DNA from: CAYRWM01 sp964428055
GTDB taxonomy: Bacteria; Bacillota; Clostridia; Christensenellales; Christensenellaceae
DNA: 64,000 nt
Reading direction: 5' to 3'
NCBI GenBank assembly: GCA_964428055.1
Contig: CAYRWM010000004.1
Location: forward strand, 1-64,000
Shown here: positions 43,124 to 51,955 of the stretch, in pieces
Layout: each line of letters starts with the position of its first letter
Numbering within the stretch: position 1 is the first letter of the stretch
Made by a program: the position numbers and the translations under genes
Notes under the pieces: model-generated
Database searches by the model: none
What the model saw: the letters and a program-made list of their open reading frames with translations, nothing else
Told to the model about the DNA's origin: nothing

Positions 43124-43783
43124 CTAATACTTCTCCACAATATTATCTGCGTTCTTGTATATGGAGTTTTCGGGTATGCACCCTCTTACGCAAGACGTAG
43201 GATAAATATTGGAGTGTCTGCCTATCACAGTACCGGGATTGAGAACGCTGTTGCATCCAACCTCAACATAGTCACCGAGCATAGCCCCGACTTTTTTCCT
43301 GTTGGTTTCAATCTGTTCGTCACCGTTCTTTATCACAACAAGTGTTTTATCGCTCTTGACATTGGATGTGAGCGATCCCGCACCCATGTGTGACCTGTAA
43401 CCGAGTATAGAGTCACCGACATAATTGTAATGGGGTACCTGAACGTTATCAAAGAGTATGACGTTTTTGAGTTCCGTCGAATTACCTACCACACAGTTTT
43501 TTCCAACAATGGCATTGCCTCTGATGAACGAACACTGGCGCACTTCGGCTTCGGCATCTATTATGCACGGACCTTTTATATATGCAGAATCGAATACTGT
43601 TGCACTCTTTGAGATCCAAATATCATCGCCTATGCGGTCAAACTCGTTTTCATCGAGCTTGGCACCCAGCTCAAGAATAAATCCACTGATATCAGCAAGA
43701 ACTTCCCAGGGATATTCCTTGCCCTTAAAAATATCTCGTGCAATAGTTTTGTCGAGATCAAAAAGATCACTGATCTTATACAT
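43124..43783 (-). CDS. left-handed beta-helix (LpxA/GlmU-like) acyltransferase
   Basis: A 219-residue protein. After about 60 helical residues, hexapeptide repeats begin (ATVFDSAYIKGPCIIDAEAEVRQ in pieces, then AIVGKNCVVGNS, MLGDYVEVGCNSVLNPGTVIG). They resemble the acetyltransferase half of GlmU-type sugar-nucleotide enzymes, with no nucleotidyltransferase domain attached. The acceptor is unknown. AAAGGAGAAACAG precedes the ATG; it is the last gene of the prmA operon. Confidence 0.78.
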   Translation of the reverse strand: MYKISDLFDLDKTIARDIFKGKEYPWEVLADISGFILELGAKLDENEFDRIGDDIWISKSATVFDSAYIKGPCIIDAEAEVRQCSFIRGNAIVGKNCVVGNSTELKNVILFDNVQVPHYNYVGDSILGYRSHMGAGSLTSNVKSDKTLVVIKNGDEQIETNRKKVGAMLGDYVEVGCNSVLNPGTVIGRHSNIYPTSCVRGCIPENSIYKNADNIVEKY

Positions 43784-43801
43784 TCTGTTTCTCCTTTACA
43801 A

Positions 43802-44137
43802 TCAGCCCGGAGGCCATTCCATAAACCTTCCGCCGAGTATATGACAGTGCAGATGATGCACGGTCTGTCCGCCGTCATCACCGGTATTGAAAACAAGTCT
43901 GTAACCCTTTTCATCAAGCCCGAGTTGAGCTGTGATAATCTTAACTGCATTCCTGATAGCCAGAATGTATTCATCATCAGCTGACACGAAGTTTGGAAAA
44001 TGCTTTTTGGGTATGATGAGAACATGAGACGGCGCAGCAGGATTAATATCATTAAAAGCGAGGACCATATCGTCCTCGTAAACCTTACTGCAGGGTATCT
44101 CGCCGTTTACAATCTTGCAGAACAGACAATCATCCAT
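43802..44137 (-). CDS. HIT family nucleotide hydrolase (HinT-like)
   Basis: A 111-residue histidine triad protein with CLFCKIVNGEIPCSKVYEDD at the N terminus and the triad HLHCHIL near the C terminus. These proteins hydrolyse adenosine phosphoramidates and aminoacyl-AMP. AAAGGAGTAATACG precedes the ATG, 24 bases after mtaB. Confidence 0.93.
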   Translation of the reverse strand: MDDCLFCKIVNGEIPCSKVYEDDMVLAFNDINPAAPSHVLIIPKKHFPNFVSADDEYILAIRNAVKIITAQLGLDEKGYRLVFNTGDDGGQTVHHLHCHILGGRFMEWPPG

Positions 44138-44161
44138 CGTATTACTCCTTTGAGGTTTATT

Positions 44162-45427
44162 TCATACAGTTAATATAATATCACCGGCACGCTCTTCCAG
44201 CAAAACTTTTTTGATCTCTCCGGGCATTCCCGATCCCTTGACCTTGATATATCGTTCGGTATATCCGGAAGCATTTCCGTCTTCCTCAAACTGTTCAAAC
44301 AATACATCCGCTTCTCTGCCTATCCATCTGTCGATATATGCAGTCTCCAGTTTCTTTCCGACTTTTATAAGAGAAGCCGTACGCTGTTTTTTTATCTCAG
44401 CCGGAACTCTTCCGGTCATTGTCTCTGCTTTTGTTCCCTTACGTAGAGAAAACGGAAATACATGCATACGTGAGAAACCGATTTCCTTAGCAAAATCCAC
44501 ACTCAGATTAAAATCATCATCTGTCTCTCCGGGAAAACCGACTATTACATCCGTTGTTATCGCGGGATCATCAAAACACTGCCTTAGAAATCTCACAGTA
44601 TCAGAATACTGAGCGGATGAGTATTTTCTATTCATCAGTCTGAGGATATTATCGCTTCCGCTTTGAAGTGAAACATGAAAATGAGGGCACAGCTTTTTGC
44701 TGGATGCGAGTTTCTCTATAAAGTTCTCGCTTAGGGCAGGCTGTTCAAGAGAACCGAGCCTTATTCTCTCTATACCGTCAATGCCGCTTAGCATACTCAC
44801 GAGATCAGCAAGATCACATTCTCCCGCATCTTTATATGACGAGACATGTATGCCGCCGAGCACTATCTCTTTTACACCGTTTCCCGCCAGTCTCTCTGCC
44901 TCGCGGATAACGCTTGAAGCGGGTCTTGAACGTTCAGGCCCCCTCACATAAGGTATTATGCAGTAAGAACAATAATTGCCGCATCCCTCCTGGACCTTTA
45001 TGTTTGCTCTGGTCCTTATACCGCTCTTACTTATACCTATATCCTCATATTCTTTGCTTATCTCTGTTACATAATCATACTTGCCGTTAGCGGCAGACAT
45101 TATAATATCCGCGATCCTTGACCTGTCGCCTGTACCGGCCACGCAGGTAACCCCCTCTATGTCAAGCACCTCTTCAGGCGCACTCTGACTCAGACAACCG
45201 CACACACAGATAACAGCATCCGGATTGAGGCTGTGAGCTCTCGCTATCATCTTTCTGGATTTTCTGTCTGCCACATTGGTGACTGTACAGGTGTTAATAA
45301 TATACACGTCAGCTACGGAATCAAAACTGACTGTCTCAAAGCCGCTTTTCTCCATGAGTTCGATCATGGATTGCGTATCATATTGGTTCACTTTGCAACC
45401 GAGAGTACAGAAAGCCGCTCTTCTCAT
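44162..45427 (-). CDS. mtaB: tRNA (N6-threonylcarbamoyladenosine37-C2)-methylthiotransferase
   Basis: A 421-residue radical SAM methylthiotransferase that converts t6A37 to ms2t6A37. The N-terminal MTTase domain opens with FCTLGCKVNQYDTQ. The radical SAM cluster is GCGNYCSYCIIPYVRGPERSR, and a C-terminal TRAM domain follows. AAAGGAGAGATT lies in the end of rsmE, overlapping by 4 bases. Confidence 0.95.
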   Translation of the reverse strand: MRRAAFCTLGCKVNQYDTQSMIELMEKSGFETVSFDSVADVYIINTCTVTNVADRKSRKMIARAHSLNPDAVICVCGCLSQSAPEEVLDIEGVTCVAGTGDRSRIADIIMSAANGKYDYVTEISKEYEDIGISKSGIRTRANIKVQEGCGNYCSYCIIPYVRGPERSRPASSVIREAERLAGNGVKEIVLGGIHVSSYKDAGECDLADLVSMLSGIDGIERIRLGSLEQPALSENFIEKLASSKKLCPHFHVSLQSGSDNILRLMNRKYSSAQYSDTVRFLRQCFDDPAITTDVIVGFPGETDDDFNLSVDFAKEIGFSRMHVFPFSLRKGTKAETMTGRVPAEIKKQRTASLIKVGKKLETAYIDRWIGREADVLFEQFEEDGNASGYTERYIKVKGSGMPGEIKKVLLEERAGDIILTV

Positions 45428-46149
45428 AATCTCTCCTTTGCAAACAGTACCGAAGACACTGCAAACACGGCTGCTGTTTCTGCTCTCAGTATGAGTTTAC
45501 CCAAACTGCAGGCTCGCGCTCCGCCTGATATCAGAAGCTCAGCCTCTTCAGGTTCAAAACCGCCTTCGGGGCCGATTACTATACCTATATCTTTAGCATC
45601 AGATGAAATGACTTCACTGATATGAGTCGTTCTGTCCTCCTCATAGGCGAATATCACACAGTCATGACGGCTGATCCTGTCCGCAACTGCCCGAGTATCC
45701 CTTACAAAACCTACTTCAGGCATTCTGGATCTTCCGCACTGCTTGGAAACTTCAACAGCTATACGGTTTAATCGTTCCGTCAGTTTTTCCGAGTCCTTGA
45801 CAATCCGAACGCTACGTAAAGCATTATATACAAAAAATGAATCTATACCCAGTTCACATGATTTCTGAAATGCAAAATCTATCTTATCTTTTTTTATGGA
45901 AGCGGAATAAAGTGTGATATGCGTTTCTGGTTCATTGTCGCTGTACTCTTTTGAAAGAACCCTAAGATCGACATTTCCTTTTGAAACGGACTCGATCACG
46001 CACCGGTAATCGTACCCGCTACCGTCAAATGCGATCAACTCATCACCGGAATTAAGCCTGATGACATTGGTTATATGATTGGCCTCCTGACCTTTTATTG
46101 AAAAGGATTCAGCATCGCCGATAAGTCTCTCTGAATAGAATCGTCTCAT
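45424..46149 (-). CDS. rsmE: 16S rRNA (uracil1498-N3)-methyltransferase
   Basis: A 241-residue SPOUT methyltransferase acting on U1498 of 16S rRNA. It begins MRRFYSERL. The PUA-like region includes HITNVIRLNSGDEL, and the knot has GIVIGPEGGFEPEE and SLGKLILRAETAA. The ATG at 46149 overlaps the prmA stop (ATGA) and is preferred over an upstream non-conserved extension. Confidence 0.95.
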   Translation of the reverse strand: MRRFYSERLIGDAESFSIKGQEANHITNVIRLNSGDELIAFDGSGYDYRCVIESVSKGNVDLRVLSKEYSDNEPETHITLYSASIKKDKIDFAFQKSCELGIDSFFVYNALRSVRIVKDSEKLTERLNRIAVEVSKQCGRSRMPEVGFVRDTRAVADRISRHDCVIFAYEEDRTTHISEVISSDAKDIGIVIGPEGGFEPEEAELLISGGARACSLGKLILRAETAAVFAVSSVLFAKERL

Positions 46150-47078
46150 CTTCTGTTCTTGCAGACTACTGCACACCATTCTCCCATCTCTTTGATCTCT
46201 ATCACTCTGAAACCATGGGCTTCGAGAGATTGCAGAACATCAGCCAGTCTATCCCTGATTATGCCGGAGCAAATGTACATACCGGACTTCTTGAGAAAAG
46301 CCCCTACGGTATCATTCATTTTTATTATCACATCTGCGATTATATTAGCGAGCACGATATCGTATTCCTTTTCAACCGGCACATCTGAAGTTATATCAGA
46401 ACTGATGACTTTAACTTTGTCACATACGCCATTTTTATCAACATTATCACTGGCAACACTTACCGCCACGGGATCAATATCAAGAGCCAACACAGAAGAA
46501 GCTCCAAGTTTGGCGGCAGCTATGGAAAGTATACCTGAACCGCATCCGACGTCAATGACTTTGGCACCTTGCTCCATATATTCTTCTATGAATTCAATGC
46601 ACATACGGGTAGTTTCGTGTGAGCCTGTACCGAACGCCATACCCGGGTCAAGCTCGATTACCGTTTCGTCACTCCCGTCATGATACTCCTCCCAGCTGGG
46701 TTTGATAACTATATAATCCGAAACTTTCTGAGCATGGAAATATTTTTTCCACTCATTTGCCCAATCGGCTTCATATACGTCAGCTGATTCTACTCTGAGA
46801 TCTCCGAAATCAGTATCGGGAACTGACTTAACAAGAACACTAAGCCTCTCTTCTATAGACTGAAGCTTTTCGTTAAGGTTCACTGAAACAGGGAAATATG
46901 CTGAAACTGCAAAACTGTCAGTCTTGAAATCGTCCTCATCTATATAATCAAAACCCGACACATCGGGAATATCACCGCCATCTACCTGTGTTCCGGCAGC
47001 ACCTTCAGAAAGCAACACCCCTATCAGCATCTCCTCAGCCTGCGGGGTTGAATAGATTGAAACCTTTTTATAATCCAT
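46146..47078 (-). CDS. prmA: ribosomal protein L11 methyltransferase
   Basis: A 310-residue PrmA, trimethylating L11. An N-terminal L11-binding domain precedes DPGMAFGTGSHETTRMC and the SAM loop VIDVGCGSGILSIAAAKLGA, then the catalytic-region VLANIIADVI. GGAGGGAAAT precedes the ATG. It is first in the prmA-rsmE-mtaB-HIT-LbH operon. Confidence 0.95.
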   Translation of the reverse strand: MDYKKVSIYSTPQAEEMLIGVLLSEGAAGTQVDGGDIPDVSGFDYIDEDDFKTDSFAVSAYFPVSVNLNEKLQSIEERLSVLVKSVPDTDFGDLRVESADVYEADWANEWKKYFHAQKVSDYIVIKPSWEEYHDGSDETVIELDPGMAFGTGSHETTRMCIEFIEEYMEQGAKVIDVGCGSGILSIAAAKLGASSVLALDIDPVAVSVASDNVDKNGVCDKVKVISSDITSDVPVEKEYDIVLANIIADVIIKMNDTVGAFLKKSGMYICSGIIRDRLADVLQSLEAHGFRVIEIKEMGEWCAVVCKNRR

Positions 47079-47099
47079 ATTTCCCTCCGTTCATTCCCA

Positions 47100-47128
47100 A
47101 TTATATACGAGAATGAACCCGTCATCAA
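47100..47128 (-). promoter_or_regulatory. promoter of the prmA operon
   Basis: On the minus strand TTGATG (47128-47123), 17 bp and a perfect TATAAT (47105-47100) lie directly after the dnaJ terminator hairpin, so prmA can be expressed separately from the heat-shock operon. Confidence 0.68.
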
Positions 47129-47130
47129 GA

Positions 47131-47156
47131 ACAGGCAGCCTTGCGTGGCTGCCTGT
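47131..47156 (-). terminator. terminator of the hrcA-dnaJ operon
   Basis: On the minus strand ACAGGCAGCC (47156-47147) pairs perfectly with GGCTGCCTGT (47140-47131). The following TCTTGATG is poorly U-rich, so some read-through into prmA is likely. Confidence 0.65.
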
Positions 47157-47168
47157 CCAAGTCTTTTT

Positions 47169-48281
47169 CTATTTCTTTTTTGAATTCTTTTTACTCTTTG
47201 AAAAAATGGGTTTATCCTGCTTCTTTATACCGCCGATATCCCTAAGTTGCTGTCGCTGTTTCTCATTGAGTTTTTTAGGTATCACAACCTTGGTTCTGAC
47301 ATACAGATCTCCGTATCTGTCGCGGTTAAGATACTTAATACCTTTTCCTTTAAGCCTGAAAACGGTATCAGGCTGCGTGCCCTCGGGTATAGAGTACTTT
47401 ACCTTGCCCCCGAGCACAGGGATCTCTATATCATCGCCCAGAGCAGCCTGGTACATGGAGATCTCCATATCTTCATAAAGGTCATATCCCTCTCGCACAA
47501 AGAGCTTATGCGGACGAACAGAAATATATATCTTCAGATCGCCGTAATCACCGCCCCTTGCACCGCATTCGCCTTCGCCGTGCATCGTAAGTATCTGGCC
47601 GTCATCTATACCGGCAGGTATATTAACACTTATCTTCCTCTGTTTCGGGACATTGCCTCTTCCTTTACAGGTTGGACAGGGTGTTTCAACTATAGTACCT
47701 TCTCCGTTACATCTGGGACATGTTGTAATATTCGTGAAACTGCCGAGTATAGTATTCTGCTGTGTCCTTATCTGGCCGGTACCGCCGCAGTTCGGACAAG
47801 TCTTCCTGCTTGTCCCCTTTGCAGCTCCGGATCCTCCGCAGTCAGGGCATTTTTCGTGCCTAGACATATTGATCTCTTTTTTACAGCCGAATGCGGCCTC
47901 CTCGAAATCCAGTTTGAGGCTGATACGCATATCAGCTCCGCGCTGAGGACCCGTATTTTGTCTCTGACGTCCTCCGCCGAAGAAGCTGTCAAATATATCG
48001 CCCATATCAAAGCCGCCGAATCCGCCGCCGAATCCGCCCTGATATGCACCGCCCTGGCCATTGAAAGCATCAGGTCCATAAGTATCATACTGCTGCCTTT
48101 TCTGATCATCGGACAGCACCTGATATGCTTCGTTAACCTCTTTGAACTTCTGAGCTGCTTCCGCATTGTCCTTATTCAGATCAGGATGATACTTTTTAGC
48201 AAGTTTTCTGTATGCACTTTTAATCTCATCAGGCGTGGCACCTTTGTCCACGCCTAATGTTTCATAATAGTCCTTTGACAT
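47169..48281 (-). CDS. dnaJ: chaperone protein DnaJ
   Basis: A 370-residue type I Hsp40. The J domain has HPD (32-34). A Gly/Phe-rich linker is followed by four zinc repeats (CPDCGGSG, CPNCGGTG, CPRCNGEG, CPTCKGRG) and C-terminal substrate domains. It stimulates DnaK ATPase and delivers clients. It starts 9 bases after dnaK with a weak ribosome site. Confidence 0.98.
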   Translation of the reverse strand: MSKDYYETLGVDKGATPDEIKSAYRKLAKKYHPDLNKDNAEAAQKFKEVNEAYQVLSDDQKRQQYDTYGPDAFNGQGGAYQGGFGGGFGGFDMGDIFDSFFGGGRQRQNTGPQRGADMRISLKLDFEEAAFGCKKEINMSRHEKCPDCGGSGAAKGTSRKTCPNCGGTGQIRTQQNTILGSFTNITTCPRCNGEGTIVETPCPTCKGRGNVPKQRKISVNIPAGIDDGQILTMHGEGECGARGGDYGDLKIYISVRPHKLFVREGYDLYEDMEISMYQAALGDDIEIPVLGGKVKYSIPEGTQPDTVFRLKGKGIKYLNRDRYGDLYVRTKVVIPKKLNEKQRQQLRDIGGIKKQDKPIFSKSKKNSKKK

Positions 48282-48290
48282 ATTCAGTAA

Positions 48291-50192
48291 TTATTCTTTA
48301 TCCTTCTTATCGTCATCATCAACTACTTCATAGTCAGCATCAACTACATTATCATCAGGATTTCCCGATGCGCCGGCATTAGGATCATAATTCTGGTTGA
48401 AGCCTGCACCGCCCTGTCCTGGATTGAAACCTGCACCGGGGCCGCCCTGCTGTGCTCCCTGAGCCTGCTGATAGATCTTGCCGAACACATCCATTGAAGA
48501 GCTGGCCAATGCATCTGTAGCAGTCTTTATGCCGGAGGTCTCACCGTTAGCAAGCGCATCCTTTACAGCCTTTATGTCTCCCTCGAGTTTTGTTTTATCT
48601 GCGGGAGCAATCTTGTCACCGAGATCCTTCATTGTCTTTTCTGTCTGATATACTATGTTCTCGGCGTTGTTCTTTACTTCAACTTCTTCCTTTTTCTTCT
48701 TATCCTCTTCGGCAAACTTTTCAGCATCCTTAACAGCTCTGTCAATATCCTCATCCGAAAGATTTGAAGAAGCCGTTATTGTAACCTGCTGCTGGTTGCC
48801 AGTGCCGAGATCCTTTGCCGAAACATGGACAATACCGTTAGCGTCAATATCAAATGTGACCTCGATCTGCGGTACGCCTCTGGGAGCCGCAGGAATTCCT
48901 GTCAGGCTGAATCTTCCGAGCGTCTTATTGGCAGCTGCCATCTCACGCTCACCCTGGAGGACGTGAATCTCAACGCTTGTCTGTCCGTCTGCAGCAGTTG
49001 AGAATACCTGACTCTTCTTTGTCGGGATCGTAGTGTTCCTGTCAATGAGTTTTGTAAATACACCGCCCAGTGTTTCGATACCGAGTGAAAGAGGCGTAAC
49101 ATCTAGAAGCAAAACGTCTTTGACTTCACCGCCGAGGACACCGGCCTGTATAGCTGCACCTATAGCAACACATTCATCGGGATTGATTCCCTTATAAGGC
49201 TCTTTGCCTGTTATTCTCTTGACCATATCCTGAACGGCGGGAATCCTTGAAGAACCGCCGACAAGGACTATCTTGTCGATTTCCGATGTTGAGATACCGG
49301 CATCGCTTATGGCTCTCTTTGTCGGTCCTTCGGTCGCTTCAACGAGGTCAGCTGTCAGTTCATCGAACTTTGACCTGGTAAGAGTCATATCAAGATGCTT
49401 GGGGCCGGAAGGATCGGCTGTTATGAACGGAAGGTTGATGTTTGTCTGCATTACGCCCGACAGCTCGATCTTAGCCTTCTCAGCCGCTTCCTTAAGTCTC
49501 TGAAGAGCGATCCTGTCACTTGAAAGATCTATGCCGTCAGTCCTCTTGTATTCAGCAACCATCCAGTCGATTATCTTATTGTCAAAATCATCGCCGCCCA
49601 GACGGTTGTTACCGCTGGTTGCAAGAACTTCAATAACACCGTCACCTATCTCGAGCAGAGATACGTCGAATGTACCGCCGCCAAGGTCGTACACAAGTAT
49701 CTTCTGGTTGTTATCCTTATCGAGACCGTAAGCAAGAGCAGCTGCAGTAGGCTCGTTGACTATTCTCAGAACCTCAAGACCGGCAATCTTTCCTGCATCC
49801 TTTGTAGCCTGTCTCTGTGCATCGCTGAAATATGCGGGAACAGTTATGACAGCCTGTGTTACTGTCTCACCCAGATACGCTTCAGCATCCAGCTTAAGCT
49901 TCTGGAGTATCATCGCAGATATCTCCTGCGGTGTGTATGATTTACCGTCGATATCTATCCTTCTGTCAGAACCCATGTCTCTCTTTATAGACATGATCGT
50001 ATGTTCCGGATTGGTAACAGCCTGTCTCTTGGCCACCTGTCCGACGAGTCTCTCGCCGGTATTTGAAAACGCGACAACAGATGCCGTTGTCCTTGATCCT
50101 TCAGCATTGGGTATTACTACCGGTTCACCGCCTTCCATGACGGCTACGCATGAATTTGTTGTTCCTAAGTCTATTCCTATAACTTTACCCAT
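48291..50192 (-). CDS. dnaK: chaperone protein DnaK (Hsp70)
   Basis: A 633-residue Hsp70. The nucleotide-binding domain begins GIDLGTTNSCVAVMEGGEP; LVYDLGGGTFDVSLL and VGGSSRIPAVQ are present. The substrate domain follows, then a Gly/Gln/Asn-rich tail (GGPGAGFNPGQGGAGFN) and an acidic end. GAGGTAAATT precedes the ATG. Confidence 0.99.
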   Translation of the reverse strand: MGKVIGIDLGTTNSCVAVMEGGEPVVIPNAEGSRTTASVVAFSNTGERLVGQVAKRQAVTNPEHTIMSIKRDMGSDRRIDIDGKSYTPQEISAMILQKLKLDAEAYLGETVTQAVITVPAYFSDAQRQATKDAGKIAGLEVLRIVNEPTAAALAYGLDKDNNQKILVYDLGGGTFDVSLLEIGDGVIEVLATSGNNRLGGDDFDNKIIDWMVAEYKRTDGIDLSSDRIALQRLKEAAEKAKIELSGVMQTNINLPFITADPSGPKHLDMTLTRSKFDELTADLVEATEGPTKRAISDAGISTSEIDKIVLVGGSSRIPAVQDMVKRITGKEPYKGINPDECVAIGAAIQAGVLGGEVKDVLLLDVTPLSLGIETLGGVFTKLIDRNTTIPTKKSQVFSTAADGQTSVEIHVLQGEREMAAANKTLGRFSLTGIPAAPRGVPQIEVTFDIDANGIVHVSAKDLGTGNQQQVTITASSNLSDEDIDRAVKDAEKFAEEDKKKKEEVEVKNNAENIVYQTEKTMKDLGDKIAPADKTKLEGDIKAVKDALANGETSGIKTATDALASSSMDVFGKIYQQAQGAQQGGPGAGFNPGQGGAGFNQNYDPNAGASGNPDDNVVDADYEVVDDDDKKDKE

Positions 50193-50221
50193 AATTTACC
50201 TCCTCAAAGTCTATCTGAAAA

Positions 50222-50767
50222 TTACTTTGTAACTTTTACCATCGCATGTCTTATTATTCTGTCTTGGATCTTATATCCCTTCTGCATTACCTCGCTCACC
50301 ATTCCGGGCTCCTCGCCATCCTTACACTCCGTCTGCATTACGGCGTTCATGGTCTCGGGATTGAATTCCTCACCAAGTACATCCAGTTCAATGACTCCAG
50401 CCGACCTCAGTGCTTCGCACAGCTGCCTCTGAATCATCGTGACTCCTTTTACAAACGGATCCTCGGGATCGGCATCAGCAAGAGCACGTTCAAAATTATC
50501 GAGTACCGGAAGGATCTTATCCAGAATATCTATATTCCCGTTCAGATATGAAGAACTGGCAAGCGTAGCATTTCTCTTTTTATAATTTTCAAAATCCGCC
50601 CGCTCACGTCTCAGCATATCGAGATAACTGTCTCTCTCTTCCTCGACTTTCTTAAGCGCATCCTCTGTTTCTTCTTTTTCTTCCGTCTTGTCCTCTTCTT
50701 CAGGTTCAGGTTCTTCTATATTCTCTTCTTCTTTTATTTCAGTCTCTTCGGTTTTCTTTTTTGTCAT
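50222..50767 (-). CDS. grpE: nucleotide exchange factor GrpE
   Basis: A 181-residue GrpE that releases ADP from DnaK. The first 45 residues are strongly acidic; the coiled coil contains RERADFENYKKR and the beta domain ends VMQKGYKIQDRIIRHAMVKV. AAGGAGACTTGAA precedes the ATG. Confidence 0.97.
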   Translation of the reverse strand: MTKKKTEETEIKEEENIEEPEPEEEDKTEEKEETEDALKKVEEERDSYLDMLRRERADFENYKKRNATLASSSYLNGNIDILDKILPVLDNFERALADADPEDPFVKGVTMIQRQLCEALRSAGVIELDVLGEEFNPETMNAVMQTECKDGEEPGMVSEVMQKGYKIQDRIIRHAMVKVTK

Positions 50768-50778
50768 TTCAAGTCTCC

Positions 50779-51816
50779 TTATTTATGGTCATCATCGGAT
50801 AGATAACCCGTTATGATCTCATTTAAACTGCGGCCGACAAAATTGAGCACTGAAACCACTCTGGCATAGTCCATTCTTGTAGGCCCGATTATGCCGTATG
50901 AACCGACTTTTTCACCGCCGACGCTGTACGTGGCTGTAACTATGCTCATATCCTTGAACTCGTCATACGCATTCTCTTTACCGATCCTAATGGTAAATTC
51001 CATGTCGGCGGTATTCTCGAGAATATTGTAGAGCTTTTCCTTTGTTTCAAGAGTTGTAAGGAAATCCCTGGCCTTGCCCTTTTCACTGAACTGAGGAAAA
51101 TCAAGGAAATTACCAACACCGCCAAGAACGACCTCGTTCTGGGATGCCTGACTCTCAAGAGCCCTGAACACATGCTCGCCAAACAGTCTCTGGTTCACGG
51201 CTGTATCAGTTACAATCTCCTTTATCCTGTTGAGAGCATCACTCATTGAAAGATTGTGAGCGGCCTCAGTGAGCATATTGGAAAGCATCTCGAAATTGGA
51301 ATCGGTCATATCTTTGGGGATGTTTATAAGAGAATCCTTGACTATACCGTTATCGGTCACGATGACCACCAGCGCCTTGCCTTCCGTAATCTTTATTATC
51401 TGAATCCTCTTAAGCTTGATCTCATTAAGCTTGGGTCTGGTAACCATGGATATATGATGCGTCGCATCAGACAGCACCTTTGCAGTCATATCCATAACCT
51501 GTTCAAGAGCATCGACCTTACCGGTGAAGTATGATTTGATGAACTTAAGGTCTTCCGACGTGATGTCCGGCACGTGCATCAGCCTGTCAACATAGAACCT
51601 GTAAGCCAGATCACTCGGCATACGCCCGGATGAAACATGAGACTTTTCAAGATAACCCATCTCTTCAAGATCAGCCATCTCGTTTCTTATAGTCGCAGGA
51701 CTGTAATCGAAACCGGGACGCTTTGACAGCGTTCTTGAGCCGATTGGTATACCGGTCGCAATATATTCATCTATGATTGCTTTAAGTATCTTTACCTTTC
51801 TTTCAGAGATATCCAC
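50779..51816 (-). CDS. hrcA: heat-inducible transcription repressor HrcA
   Basis: A 345-residue repressor binding CIRCE. The N-terminal winged helix includes GSRTLSKRPGFDYSPATIRNEMADLEE in pieces, and the C terminus has GSYGIIGPTRMDYARV. GTG 51816 (starting with DISERKVKILKAII) matches relatives better than GTG 51825. It is first in the operon and lies just below its own operator, so it is autoregulated. Confidence 0.96.
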   Translation of the reverse strand: MDISERKVKILKAIIDEYIATGIPIGSRTLSKRPGFDYSPATIRNEMADLEEMGYLEKSHVSSGRMPSDLAYRFYVDRLMHVPDITSEDLKFIKSYFTGKVDALEQVMDMTAKVLSDATHHISMVTRPKLNEIKLKRIQIIKITEGKALVVIVTDNGIVKDSLINIPKDMTDSNFEMLSNMLTEAAHNLSMSDALNRIKEIVTDTAVNQRLFGEHVFRALESQASQNEVVLGGVGNFLDFPQFSEKGKARDFLTTLETKEKLYNILENTADMEFTIRIGKENAYDEFKDMSIVTATYSVGGEKVGSYGIIGPTRMDYARVVSVLNFVGRSLNEIITGYLSDDDHK

Positions 51817-51841
51817 AAAAATCACTCTCTTCCGGTTGTTA

Positions 51842-51868
51842 TTAGCACTCTTTAATGGCGAGTGCTAA
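51842..51868 (-). promoter_or_regulatory. CIRCE operator
   Basis: A perfect inverted repeat TTAGCACTC (51842-51850), 9 bases, GAGTGCTAA (51860-51868), the HrcA-binding site. It lies in the 5' leader between the -10 and the hrcA start. Confidence 0.97.
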
Positions 51869-51879
51869 CATCTATGTTT

Positions 51880-51908
51880 AAGATACCACTTTAGCAAATG
51901 CGTGTCAA
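51880..51908 (-). promoter_or_regulatory. sigma-A promoter of hrcA-grpE-dnaK-dnaJ
   Basis: On the minus strand TTGACA (51908-51903), 17 bp and TATCTT (51885-51880), placing transcription start immediately before CIRCE. Confidence 0.85.
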
Positions 51909-51913
51909 TATAT

Positions 51914-51936
51914 AAAAAAACCGCCGAAGCGGTTTT
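51914..51936 (-). terminator. terminator of lepA-hemW
   Basis: On the minus strand AAAACCGC (51936-51929) pairs with GCGGTTTT (51924-51917) around TTCG, followed by Ts. The U tract ends 6 bases before the -35 of the hrcA promoter. Confidence 0.85.
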
Positions 51937-51955
51937 TGATAATTAATAGTGTTGA

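Noticed and set aside
47247..48257. A 336-codon open frame on the plus strand opposite dnaJ
   Set aside because: It lies entirely within dnaJ, has no recognisable domain or ribosome site, and its composition mirrors the zinc-finger codons of the other strand.
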